This document shows, in pieces, positions 53,129-62,448 of a stretch of 64,000 bases of DNA. Each line of letters opens with the position of its first letter. Position 1 is the first letter of the stretch. Origin of the DNA: Rhodopirellula europaea 6C (GTDB lineage Bacteria > Planctomycetota > Planctomycetia > Pirellulales > Pirellulaceae). The stretch lies in NCBI RefSeq assembly GCF_000338295.1, contig NZ_ANMO01000028.1:33398-97397 (forward strand), read 5' to 3'. Made by a program: the position numbers and the translations under genes. The notes under the pieces are model-generated. The model had not been told where the DNA came from, made no database searches, and worked only from the letters and a program-made list of their open reading frames with translations.

Positions 53129-53557
53129 AATCCAGCCGTCCTTTTTATGATTCGTTTATCGTTCCTCGCTCGATAGAAGAACACACATTGGCCTTATCGT
53201 AACCATATGGGGCGTCTCATCACTCCTCTTCATGGCGGCCAATTGTCACGCTCAGTGGTAGTCGGACTCACGATGGCCTGATCAAGGTTCTGTCCCGAAA
53301 GTAAATTTTATCGCGGCGGATCGCAATTGGATTTGATCATCGAGGCTAGACGCGCAAGAGACTTTGGAGGTGTTTGTTAATGGGGCGACGATTTTCTTTC
53401 TTTGAAAGCTTCGTCCCTCCACAATGGTGCCCCCTATTGGCGCGATCGTAGCTATGCCAACTGCTAATACTTGGTACAAACCGCGATGTGCATCCTGTTG
53501 GGGTATCTCGATTGGAGTATCTCGCGGCGCTTCGCTCTTTTCTGACAGTATGAATCT
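53129..53557. promoter_or_regulatory. Intergenic region upstream of the RND operon, with a direct repeat
   Basis: A 429-bp stretch between the DUF1569 gene (-) and the RND adaptor (+). Two near-identical 13-mers, TTGGGGTATCTCG (53498-53510) and TTGGAGTATCTCG (53512-53524), lie 14 bp apart, about 35 bp before the adaptor start. They could be a regulator site or promoter element. No other gene or RNA seen. Confidence 0.4.
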
Positions 53558-55360
53558 ATGACTGATCGTCCTACATATCCATCGAGGCTGGTCCCTCGCT
53601 TTGCGGTTCTCATTGGGCTTGTCTCCGTCGCCGGATGTGCACCCGAGGAAGAGGTCAAATTCGAAAAGGCACCTCGACCCGTCGAAGTGATGACGCTGAC
53701 CCGGTCTGTACCTGTTTCGTCGTACACCGCATCCGGCAGCGTGCAGTCATGGAAGACCGAGGACATTGGGTTCGAAGTCGGTGGGAAGGTTTCGTGGGTT
53801 TTGGAACCAGGTGAAAACATTGATGGGCGGGTCATCGATGTGGACGGGAAGATGGTCCAACATGGAACGCCACTCGCCCAGATCGAACCGGAACGCTATG
53901 AGATTGCCGTCGAGTCTGCCGAAGCCGATTTAGAAGTCGCGATGCTGAACAAGGAGAGCATCGAGATCCGATTGAAGGATTCTTTGCCAGCGGAAATGGA
54001 GTCCGCGCGTGCCAACTTGGCTCTCGCCGAGATGGAGTTTTCACGCATCGAAAATTTGAAGCAACAAAACGCAGCTTCCAAAAGCGAATACGACCAAGCA
54101 CGAAATCTGGTGCAGACGAGGTTGGCTGCGTTGAGTGGATTGCTGGCCACCGAGAAACAGACTCGGGCTGAACTGAAGTCGGCGGAGTCGCAAATTCGAC
54201 GTGCGAAACAAACTCTTCGCGACGCGGAACGCGATTTGGAACACACGACCTTGTACGGTTCCTATCAAGGTCAGATTTCAGGCGTGAATGTTGTTCCAGG
54301 CAGCGTTGTCAACGCGGGCGATCCAGTGTTGACGTTGCAGATGACCAACCCGATCAAGGTGGAAGTGGAACTGTCGGCGAAGCAATCTCGGTCGATGCGA
54401 CGCCGCCATCAGTTGCCAACCACTTACTCGTTGCCCGATGGCACCGAGCAACACACCAACGGTTTTGTCTACAACGTTGACGCGAGTGCAGACCCCGACA
54501 CTCGAACATTCACGATGACGATGTTGCTGTTGAACGAACGTCTGCGGGATCCATTGCCAGGTGACCTGCCCGAGGACAAAGTGGCCCGTTCCGAAGACCT
54601 GTGGCCGCTGCGACTCAACCGCATGATGGGCACGTCGGACGAGGTCGTGTTGGTGGAGGAAGAGTCCATTCACCACGATGACCAAGGTGCGTACATCTAC
54701 CTCGTGACCAACAGCAAACTGCGAGAACGCCTGCCGGATGTTGTGAAGGTGCGACGGCAAAGGTTGGTTGAAAACGAACTCAATATCCCATTCTTAGGAA
54801 ATTGGGTTTTTCGAAGCGTTCAGATGTTGGACGACAAAGGGGAACCTTTCGATGTCGATTTGGACTCGCTTTACGTCGGCAGTTTCGTGGGGGATCCAAA
54901 CGCCGATGCACCGAAAGCGACTGGCGGTGGGACGCCTCCGGAGAATTGGGACGGTGAATCCGTCGTTTTGGATCCGGGATCGGAATGGATGCTGCGTCCG
55001 GGAGAACTGGTTTCCGTGGATCTGGCCGACCAAAACGAGACGAAAGGATTCTTTGTTCCGTTCGATGCCATCGATGAAGAAGCCGGTCAAGCGTTCTTGT
55101 ATGTGGTGAAGGACAACCGAGCTTCCAAGGTCGCCGTCGACGTCGTTTCGCGTGACAACTTGGACCTCGGTTCGATGATTGAGATTCAATCGCCAGAGTT
55201 GAACGAAGGCATGTTGGTGGTCGTTCGAGGCGTGCACTTCCTGAACGACGGAGAGAAAGTGCGGAAGGTGGGCGCGGCCCGACGCCTGGATGAACTGGAA
55301 GAAGGGCATTTGCCTGGAAACCCGATGCCACCGATGGTGGTCCAGGGAGCCGCAGAATGA
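53558..55360 (+). CDS. RND efflux membrane-fusion (adaptor) lipoprotein
   Basis: A 600-residue HlyD/AcrA-type adaptor. Lipobox VSVAGC anchors it to the inner membrane. The hairpin coiled coil runs about residues 125-225 (EMESARANLALAEMEFSRIE, ESQIRRAKQTLRDAERDLE), flanked by the lipoyl half-motifs GFEVGGKVSWV and GSYQGQISGVNVVPGSVV. It is roughly 200 residues longer than usual, with an insert after the beta-barrel domain (about 310-470). The stop overlaps the pump gene by ATGA. Confidence 0.9.
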   Translation: MTDRPTYPSRLVPRFAVLIGLVSVAGCAPEEEVKFEKAPRPVEVMTLTRSVPVSSYTASGSVQSWKTEDIGFEVGGKVSWVLEPGENIDGRVIDVDGKMVQHGTPLAQIEPERYEIAVESAEADLEVAMLNKESIEIRLKDSLPAEMESARANLALAEMEFSRIENLKQQNAASKSEYDQARNLVQTRLAALSGLLATEKQTRAELKSAESQIRRAKQTLRDAERDLEHTTLYGSYQGQISGVNVVPGSVVNAGDPVLTLQMTNPIKVEVELSAKQSRSMRRRHQLPTTYSLPDGTEQHTNGFVYNVDASADPDTRTFTMTMLLLNERLRDPLPGDLPEDKVARSEDLWPLRLNRMMGTSDEVVLVEEESIHHDDQGAYIYLVTNSKLRERLPDVVKVRRQRLVENELNIPFLGNWVFRSVQMLDDKGEPFDVDLDSLYVGSFVGDPNADAPKATGGGTPPENWDGESVVLDPGSEWMLRPGELVSVDLADQNETKGFFVPFDAIDEEAGQAFLYVVKDNRASKVAVDVVSRDNLDLGSMIEIQSPELNEGMLVVVRGVHFLNDGEKVRKVGAARRLDELEEGHLPGNPMPPMVVQGAAE

Positions 55361-58300
55361 ACTTGCCCAGTTTGGCGGTGAAGTACCGTCCGATCGTATT
55401 CTCGTTGGCGATTTTGGCGATGGCATGGGGGGCGATGACGTATGTCACCATTCCTCGAAGAGAAGATCCCGAATTCACCATTCGCGTATGTGTCGTTTCA
55501 ACTTCTTGGCCAGGAGCCCCCGCCGAAACGGTGGAGGAATTGGTGACGGACAAGATCGAACAAAACTTGACCAGTATTGAAGAGGTTAAGCTGACCCGAT
55601 CCACCACGCTGACCGGTCAATCCACCGTGTTCGTCGAGTTGGAAGACGACATCGCACCGGCCGACATTCAAAACGTGTGGGATAAAGTTCGTGCCCGAGT
55701 GGATTTGGTCGCGATGCCCGCCGACCACGTGCGACCGATCGTCAACGATGAGTTCGGCGATACCGCGGTGTTGTTGCTGGGGATTCACCAGACTCCATCG
55801 AAGGGTCGAGCGGAGATCCGTCCGCAAGATCGCTACACGCTGCGGCAGTTGGAGGAGCACGCGGAAGATGTTCAAGACGCGTTGAGGTTGTTGCCCGGCA
55901 TCGCGAAAGTCGACATGTTCGGTCAGCGATCCGAAGCGATCTTCATCGAAACGGACCTGTCCAATTGGGCTCAGTTGGAACTGACGACCAGCCAACTGGA
56001 GTCATTGGCCGATGATCGAAACATCATTCAGGCTGGCGGTGAGTTGGACACCGACACAGGGCACTTTTCAGTCAAGACCGAAGGCGAATTCAACGCGGTC
56101 GATGAGATCACTCAAATCGCCAGCACGGTGAGAACCAGTCGAGGTGACAACAGTGTTTCTTTGGCTGAGCTTGGATTGACGGTCACGCGTGACTACGAAG
56201 ACCCGGCAAACTACATCTGCCGAGTTGGCGACGCAGAAGGCAGCACACCCGCCGTGATGCTGGGAATCACGATGAAGTCCGGTTCGAACATCATCGACGT
56301 TTGCGAAGCGGCAAAGCATCGTGTCTGGGAAATGGCTGAGGTGGAACAGTTGCTGCCTCCAGACATCGGCGTGACCGCCGTTTCCGATCAAAGCGAAAGC
56401 GTCGCGAAAAAAATCCGAGATGTGATCATCAACGTGGTCGAAGCCGTGTTGATCGTTGTTGTTGTGGTTTACTTGGTCGTTGGGTTTCGCACTTCATTCG
56501 TGATGGCTGCGAACATTCCGATCGTTGTGGTGGTCACAGTCGGTTTGATTTCGTTGTTTGGTGTTCAGCTCGAACAAATCTCGCTCGCCGCGATGATCAT
56601 TTCTTTGGGACTGTTGGTCGACAATGCGGTGCAAGTGTGTGACCAAGCAAGGTCGAATCAGATGGCGGGTATGGAGCCATTTCCCGCCGCGATTGAAGGA
56701 GCGAACACGCTCGCGATTCCCATGTTGGTTGGCACGTTGACGACGATGGCCGCTTTCGTGCCAATGTTGTTCAGCCTGGAAGGTGGCGGCAAGGAATACG
56801 TCTACAGTTTGCCGGTCACGGTCTCGACAACACTCGCACTCAGTTGGGTGTTGGCGATGTCGTTGTGCGTGATCTTGGCGGGGATGTTCATCAGGGCTCC
56901 CAAGGGAGAGCAAACAGGTTCGCCCGTCGTTGCAACCTGGAATCGCATTTCGCGTTGGTGGCCACGACGAAAACGCCGTTCCGCACCAGCGTCTGAACCA
57001 ACGCCAGCCAACACGGCAAAGAACAAGCAAGAGAATCTCGCCTTCCGCGTTTATGGATGGCTGGGCGGTTTGGCGGTGAGGTTCAAATGGCTGACCGCGA
57101 TCGCCACGCTTTGCCTGATGATCGGAATTTTGACGCTGCCGGTGAGTTCGGAATTCTTCCCGGACGCGGATGGGACTCAGTTCGCCGTGAAGGTGATGCT
57201 GCCCGAAACCGCAACGATCGACCAAACCGATCAAGTCACACGTCAGGTGGAAACGATTCTGCAACGTCTGGGAACTGAGAATTTGCCTGAGAATGGATTT
57301 TCCAAACCACCGCTTCGTGTGTATCGATCGCTTGTGGGAGGTGGTGGATCACGTTGGCATCTCGGTTGGGATCCAGAACCCAAGTCGAGATCGTTTGCTG
57401 AGATTTTAGTCCGTACGACGGACGCATCGGTGACCAAACAATTCGCACAACGCGTTCGAGAAATTGCCGAACGGGGTGATGAAGCTTTGGGGATCGAACC
57501 GATCGTCGGTGCCCGTATTGTGCCGGTTCGATTGGCGTTGGGGCCTCCGGCTGATCCGTTGGTCTTTCGGATCTCCGGTAACGGTTTCGCCAATCCAGCT
57601 GTGCTGCGTGAAACGGCGGACAAATTGAAACAGCTCGTTACGGAACAGTCCGAAACCTGGGACGTTTCTGATTCCTGGGGAGTCGACGGGTATCAGATTC
57701 AGGTCGACGTGGAACAGGATCGTGCTGTTTTGGCTGGCGTCACGAATTCGCAGATCGCTCGAACTTTGAATTCCTACTATTCCGGTTTGCAACTGACGAC
57801 GTTCCGAGAAGGCGACCACGAAGTGCCCGTCTATTTCCGGTTGAAGGCCAGCGAACGTGAATCGGTTCGTGGTCTACAGGAAGCGTACGTGGAGGGTGAC
57901 CGTGGAAAGGTGCCACTTGCGTCGCTGGCGGTTTTGAAGCCCACCCTGGAGATCGCCAAAATCGAACGACGGAAAATGAATCGGACGATCGAGGTCAGTT
58001 CTCAAATGGAACCGGGGGTCACGGGGAACGACGTGGTGTCTCGAGTTTTGAAATCGGACGAGATGCAGCGATTGAAAGATGAACTGCCAACCGGCTACTG
58101 GATTGAACCTGGTGGTTCTTACGAAGAGAGTGCCGAAGCTGGCGGGCAGATGATGATGTCGTTTGCGATTTCGTTTCTGCTGATCGTTCTTTGTTTGATC
58201 TTTCAGTACAACGGCTGGTCCAAGCCGCTGATCATTCTGTCGACGTTGCCATTGGCGTTGGTCGGTGCGTGGTTGGGTTTGTACTTGTCGGATAAATCGC

Positions 58301-58704
58301 TCGGATTCATGCCGCAATTGGGCATTTTGGCATTGTTCGGGATCGTGCTGAACACGGCGATCATCTTCGTCGAGTTCGCTGACCTTTTGATCGCCGAACG
58401 AGCTCGTGCCAAAAAGTCGTCCGGCGAAGCCAACGGTTCAATTGTCGGTTTGACCAATGAAGAGTTTCGGGATTGCTTGATTGAATCAGGCAAACAACGA
58501 ATGTTGCCAATCTTCCTCACCACCGCGACGACGGTCGGTGGTTTGGTGCCCTTGGCATTGAGCGGCGGACCACTGTGGGAAGGATTGGCGTGGTGCATGA
58601 TCGTGGGATTGTTGCTGACCACCACCCTGACGTTGTTCATCGTGCCCGCGTTCTATGCGATCTTGGTGGAGACGTTCCGTGTTGTCCCGGTCAACGAATC
58701 TTGA
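55357..58704 (+). CDS. RND-family efflux pump permease
   Basis: A 1115-residue AcrB-like transporter with the duplicated 6-helix pattern and two large periplasmic domains. The proton-relay helix reads SLGLLVDNAVQVCDQARS, keeping one Asp of the usual DD pair, as in many environmental RND pumps. ATYVTIPRREDPEFTIR-type and STLPLALVGAWLGLYLS helices are typical. A polar loop of about 60 residues (residues 510-570) with Arg and Pro clusters lies between halves. It pairs with the adaptor; no outer-membrane channel gene is next to it. Substrate unknown. Confidence 0.93.
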   Translation: MNLPSLAVKYRPIVFSLAILAMAWGAMTYVTIPRREDPEFTIRVCVVSTSWPGAPAETVEELVTDKIEQNLTSIEEVKLTRSTTLTGQSTVFVELEDDIAPADIQNVWDKVRARVDLVAMPADHVRPIVNDEFGDTAVLLLGIHQTPSKGRAEIRPQDRYTLRQLEEHAEDVQDALRLLPGIAKVDMFGQRSEAIFIETDLSNWAQLELTTSQLESLADDRNIIQAGGELDTDTGHFSVKTEGEFNAVDEITQIASTVRTSRGDNSVSLAELGLTVTRDYEDPANYICRVGDAEGSTPAVMLGITMKSGSNIIDVCEAAKHRVWEMAEVEQLLPPDIGVTAVSDQSESVAKKIRDVIINVVEAVLIVVVVVYLVVGFRTSFVMAANIPIVVVVTVGLISLFGVQLEQISLAAMIISLGLLVDNAVQVCDQARSNQMAGMEPFPAAIEGANTLAIPMLVGTLTTMAAFVPMLFSLEGGGKEYVYSLPVTVSTTLALSWVLAMSLCVILAGMFIRAPKGEQTGSPVVATWNRISRWWPRRKRRSAPASEPTPANTAKNKQENLAFRVYGWLGGLAVRFKWLTAIATLCLMIGILTLPVSSEFFPDADGTQFAVKVMLPETATIDQTDQVTRQVETILQRLGTENLPENGFSKPPLRVYRSLVGGGGSRWHLGWDPEPKSRSFAEILVRTTDASVTKQFAQRVREIAERGDEALGIEPIVGARIVPVRLALGPPADPLVFRISGNGFANPAVLRETADKLKQLVTEQSETWDVSDSWGVDGYQIQVDVEQDRAVLAGVTNSQIARTLNSYYSGLQLTTFREGDHEVPVYFRLKASERESVRGLQEAYVEGDRGKVPLASLAVLKPTLEIAKIERRKMNRTIEVSSQMEPGVTGNDVVSRVLKSDEMQRLKDELPTGYWIEPGGSYEESAEAGGQMMMSFAISFLLIVLCLIFQYNGWSKPLIILSTLPLALVGAWLGLYLSDKSLGFMPQLGILALFGIVLNTAIIFVEFADLLIAERARAKKSSGEANGSIVGLTNEEFRDCLIESGKQRMLPIFLTTATTVGGLVPLALSGGPLWEGLAWCMIVGLLLTTTLTLFIVPAFYAILVETFRVVPVNES

Positions 58705-58716
58705 GACGTTGCGATT

Positions 58717-59340
58717 TCAGTCAGCCATTTCGCTCATGAACTGATCCAGAAACGTTTTCATGAATTGTTCTCGGTCAGCAGCGATTTGGCGGGCAGGCTC
58801 GGTGTGCAACATCTCCCGAAGTCGGAATAGCTTTTGATAAAAGTGACCGGCACCGGTTTTGGGGCCATTCAGGTTGCTGGGGTCGTTTCCAGCGATGTGG
58901 AACGGCTGCCCAACCGTCGCACCGTATTCGATCGTTCGCACAATGCCGATCGCACCGAGTGCGTCGAGTCGGTCGGCATCCTGAACAATCTTGCCTTCGG
59001 CCGAGAGTTCTTCCGCCGTTTCATGTTTGCGAAACGAGAGGTTGTCGACGATGTGTGCGACGTGGTCGATTGTCGGCTGGTCCACACCTTCACCGGCCAG
59101 GATTTCGCGAGAGAACTCAGCGCTGCGTTCCTTGCCATCATGGAATTTTGCATCGCCGACGTCGTGCAATAGTGCGGCCAGTTCGACGATCGTGCGGTCG
59201 CCGCCAATCTGCTGTTGAATGTCACATGCGGTTCGATGGACTCGCCGGACATGATCGATTCCATGGCCGGCCTGTTGGTCTGCCATGCGTTGGTTCACAA
59301 TGTCGGCGACACGACGAATGATTGTTTCTGAATGGTTCAT
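58717..59340 (-). CDS. HD-domain phosphohydrolase
   Basis: A 207-residue HD protein from ATG 59340 (MNHSETIIRRVADIVNQRM); upstream open codons do not resemble the family. Metal motif: HGIDHVRRVHR, then LLHDVGDAKFHD (the HD pair) and a later Asp in VQDADRLDALGAIG. This is the YedJ-like group of small HD phosphohydrolases. Substrate unknown. It converges on the RND gene with a 12-bp gap. Confidence 0.9.
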   Translation of the reverse strand: MNHSETIIRRVADIVNQRMADQQAGHGIDHVRRVHRTACDIQQQIGGDRTIVELAALLHDVGDAKFHDGKERSAEFSREILAGEGVDQPTIDHVAHIVDNLSFRKHETAEELSAEGKIVQDADRLDALGAIGIVRTIEYGATVGQPFHIAGNDPSNLNGPKTGAGHFYQKLFRLREMLHTEPARQIAADREQFMKTFLDQFMSEMAD

Positions 59341-59451
59341 TGCCGAATCGTACTCAGAAATCGAGTTGTTTCGCAGGTGGCGGTGAACCTCGGGTGGTTC
59401 TGCTGCCTCCTGACATGAATTGACCCAGTATCCGCAACGAAGAACGAGTTT

Positions 59452-60303
59452 ATGGCAAACGCCGACATTTCGATTTGGCAGGTGGACGCCTTCACCAGCA
59501 AGCCGTTTGGCGGGAATCCAGCCGCGATTTGCATTTTGCCTGAGTACCCGAGTGACGAATGGATGCAAAAGCTCGCGGGAGAAATGAATTTGTCGGAAAC
59601 GGCGTTTCTTGTTCCGACAGCCGACCGCTCCGCCTTTCGGTTGAGATGGTTCACGCCGAATGTTGAGGTGGATTTGTGCGGCCACGCGACCTTGGCGTCC
59701 GCTCACGTTTTGTGGGAACAAGAACTGGTCGAGAAAGACGCGGAGATTCGCTTTCAAACGCGGAGCGGTGAACTCGTTTGTTCACGAAGCGATCGAGGCA
59801 TCACGCTAGATTTTCCTGCGTCGGATTACTCGCCGTTTGACGATGGAAAAGCGTCTTCGGCTCTGAAATCCGCTTTGGGGATCAACGAAGCGACCGTCTA
59901 CCAAACCCGGTTTGATTTGATGGTGGTGGTGGAATCGCGCGGATCTGTAATGGAACTGCAGCCAAACTTTCATGCACTGAAGGATGTTCCAGTTCGCGGC
60001 GTCATCGTAACGGCACAGGACGATCGTAACGAGATCGATTTTGTTTCACGGTTCTTTGCACCGCAAAGCGGGATCGATGAAGACCCCGTGACGGGTTCCG
60101 CACATTGTTGCTTGGCACCGTATTGGTCGAAGCGATTGGGAATCAATCCGTTGGTCGGACACCAAGCTTCCCGACGTGGTGGAATGGTTCGATGCGAGGT
60201 CGACAAGGATCGAGTGTATCTGACGGGCGATGCAGTCACCGTTTTGGAGGGACGGCTGAAAATTTCGGTTGCTGCTTTGTCAGGTGAGGAAGCCAGATCG
60301 TGA
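59452..60303 (+). CDS. PhzF-family isomerase/epimerase-like protein
   Basis: A 283-residue PhzF protein. QVDAFTSKPFGGNPAAICIL is the family N-terminus, NLSETAFL carries the catalytic Glu region, VDLCGHATLASAHVL and DEDPVTGSAHCCLAPYW are the paired substrate loops. PhzF itself acts in phenazine synthesis, but most members have unrelated, unknown roles; no phenazine genes are nearby. It overlaps the GNAT gene by GTGA. Confidence 0.92.
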   Translation: MANADISIWQVDAFTSKPFGGNPAAICILPEYPSDEWMQKLAGEMNLSETAFLVPTADRSAFRLRWFTPNVEVDLCGHATLASAHVLWEQELVEKDAEIRFQTRSGELVCSRSDRGITLDFPASDYSPFDDGKASSALKSALGINEATVYQTRFDLMVVVESRGSVMELQPNFHALKDVPVRGVIVTAQDDRNEIDFVSRFFAPQSGIDEDPVTGSAHCCLAPYWSKRLGINPLVGHQASRRGGMVRCEVDKDRVYLTGDAVTVLEGRLKISVAALSGEEARS

Positions 60304-60782
60304 AGCTGCGCCCATTTCATGTTGATGATGCGATGGATTGCTGGCGATTGTTTCGCGACACTGTTCATCGGGTGAATTGTCGTGACTATTCACTGGAACA
60401 ATTGAATGCGTGGGCTCCGGACACGGTGGACCTGGAACGTTGGGCTCAACGATTTCAGGGGCGTGTTGCGGTGGTGGTGGAATCAGACGCTCGCCTGATT
60501 GGATTCGCCGACATGAGCCACGATGGGCACTTGGATCGATTGTTCGTATCCGCGGATCATCAGCGCCGCGGTGTTGCCAAATTGATGTGGCTGGAACTGC
60601 TCAGGCAGGTGGAGCGATTAGGAATTCGAACCGTTTCCATCGAGGCCAGCATCACGGCGAAACCATTTTTCGAGTCCGTTGGTTTTCGTGTGATCGAGTG
60701 TCAGCAGGTGGAGAGCCGTGGTGTCATTTTGACGAACTATCGCATGGAATGGCAGCGAGTCGGGACAAAGAATGCGGAGTGA
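60300..60782 (+). CDS. GNAT-family N-acetyltransferase
   Basis: A 160-residue acetyltransferase starting at GTG 60300, overlapping the PhzF stop. The CoA-binding motif is LDRLFVSADHQRRGVAKLMW, with QRRGVA as the loop; FFESVGFRVIE is the usual end. YafP-like small GNATs have this form. Substrate unknown; coupling to PhzF suggests a shared pathway. Confidence 0.88.
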   Translation: MKLRPFHVDDAMDCWRLFRDTVHRVNCRDYSLEQLNAWAPDTVDLERWAQRFQGRVAVVVESDARLIGFADMSHDGHLDRLFVSADHQRRGVAKLMWLELLRQVERLGIRTVSIEASITAKPFFESVGFRVIECQQVESRGVILTNYRMEWQRVGTKNAE

Positions 60783-61021
60783 GCTGAACCGATTGTCCGC
60801 AATGTCGTTATCACTGGAACCAGTCCTGGTTGGGGAGAACGATTCTCACGAGCGAGGGGAGAATCTTTGACGTTTTGAACGCATGTCGCCGATTCATAAC
60901 CAATGTTGTTGACGTTGCTTGGATCTCCCGCGAACGAAGCAATTGGGGCACTGAAACAATTTCGACTGCGTGGACTGTAAAAGTGTGCGCCGTTATCGAC
61001 GATTGCCCCAAGGAATGATTG

Positions 61022-61495
61022 ATGACGCCGTCCTCTTTGCGCGAAGAGCTCAAGAAAAAAGGACCGTTCGAATCGCTCGAGCAAGAGGCGATGCTGGGAA
61101 TTCTCCGGACCAGCGATTTGCTTGAGAATCGTTTGGCTCGTTTGCTGCGAACCTTCGGTCTGACTCCCTCGCAATACAACGCGATGCGGATCATGCGAGG
61201 TGAGAAGGTTCCGATGCCGTGTCTGGAAGTTGCTGATCGGATGATTCAGGTTTCGCCTGCGATCACTCGCGTGGTCGACCAATTGCTCCATCGAGGATTG
61301 ATCCACAAGCAGCAATCCAACCAAGACCGCCGGGTCTTTTTGGTGGGGCTGACCGATGAAGGACTCACCCTGCTCGACAAATTGGATGAGCCCATCCAAT
61401 CGTTGCATCGTGAATTGCTGGGGCATGTCTCGGCCGAGGATCTCCACTCGCTCAATCGGATTCTGCAAATTGCTCGCGAGCAGATATCGGGCTGA
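61022..61495 (+). CDS. MarR-family transcriptional regulator
   Basis: A 157-residue winged-helix regulator. ATG 61022 is chosen; a TTG lies one codon before it. An AGGA ribosome site lies at the usual distance. The fold is evident: LLENRLARLLRTFGLTPSQYN (helices 1-2), VADRMIQVSPAITRVVDQLL (recognition helix) and the wing SNQDRRVFLVGLTDEG, with DRR as the MarR wing signature. It probably regulates itself or nearby genes; target unknown. Confidence 0.93.
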   Translation: MTPSSLREELKKKGPFESLEQEAMLGILRTSDLLENRLARLLRTFGLTPSQYNAMRIMRGEKVPMPCLEVADRMIQVSPAITRVVDQLLHRGLIHKQQSNQDRRVFLVGLTDEGLTLLDKLDEPIQSLHRELLGHVSAEDLHSLNRILQIAREQISG

Positions 61496-61761
61496 TTTCG
61501 TCAGGGGAAGACCGATTGCCGTTGTGCGAGTTCGTTTTAGCCGCCAACGAACGGATTAGTTGCTATCGATGGGCTTGGTTGGTTTGATTCAACCGCTTTC
61601 CGCGTGGTCGTGCGAACCGCAGTCACGCCACGACGAGACGGTCTCTGATAAAGTCACTGAATTGAATGGCGGTTTTCAACCAAGACCGCAACTGGTTCCA
61701 AGGTGCGACGGTTATTGTCTCAAAATGGCAGCAACTTCTCGTCCCGCTGATTTTGAACGTC

Positions 61762-62385
61762 ATGACCGAACGATCTCAAAAAGATGAAACCCAGACCCGC
61801 ATTGTCAAGCTGATCGCTGATGCACGCTCAGGTGATCAAGAGGCCCTCGGCGAGTTGCTCGATAGTTACCGGAAATTTGTCAAGTTCCTGGCTCGCTCCG
61901 GTTTGCATCGTCACTTGCAAGGCAAAGCCGACCCGTCGGATTTGGCCCAAGAGGTTTGTATCGCCGCTCACGGAAACATGGCGGATTTTCGAGGCCAAAC
62001 CCCGGAGGAATTTGCTGGGTGGTTGCGAGGCATTTTGTCGAACGTTTTGGCGATGCACTTGCGGAAGTACTTGGGGACTCAGAAGCGAGACCCTCGATTG
62101 GAGCAAAATCTGAATGCCAGTCTCGTCAACGCGTCTGGCTTTCTGCAATCGAAGATCGCTGCCGACGTGACATCGCCGAGTCAGCATTTCGCTCGCAACG
62201 AAGCATTCCTGCAATTGGCCGAGGCACTTGAATCTCTACCGGAACACTATCGCGAGGTCATCGTTCTGCGTCACGTGGAGGGGATGTCGTTCGCGGACGT
62301 GGCGAAGTCGATGGACAAAAGCGTCGACAGTGTTGAAAAACTGTGGGTCCGCGGGCTCGCGAAATTAAGAACGATCATGACCTGA
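61762..62385 (+). CDS. ECF-type RNA polymerase sigma factor
   Basis: A 207-residue sigma-70 family factor from ATG 61762. Region 2 is seen in LIADARSGDQEALGELLDSY to DPSDLAQEVCIAAHGN, and region 4 in LPEHYREVIVLRHVEGMSFA continuing to a helix-turn-helix with SVEKLWVRGLAKLR. The layout matches planctomycete ECF factors that lie next to Ser/Thr kinases. The kinase gene starts 63 bp later on the same strand. Confidence 0.92.
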   Translation: MTERSQKDETQTRIVKLIADARSGDQEALGELLDSYRKFVKFLARSGLHRHLQGKADPSDLAQEVCIAAHGNMADFRGQTPEEFAGWLRGILSNVLAMHLRKYLGTQKRDPRLEQNLNASLVNASGFLQSKIAADVTSPSQHFARNEAFLQLAEALESLPEHYREVIVLRHVEGMSFADVAKSMDKSVDSVEKLWVRGLAKLRTIMT

Positions 62386-62448
62386 TAGCGATCCATCGGC
62401 CGAGTGTTGACCGATGTGATTGAGACCGACTGAAGAGCGGACGATCCA

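Noticed and set aside
53282..53479. 65-codon minus-strand open frame before the RND operon
   Set aside because: No ribosome site, no family features and unusual composition; treated as intergenic.
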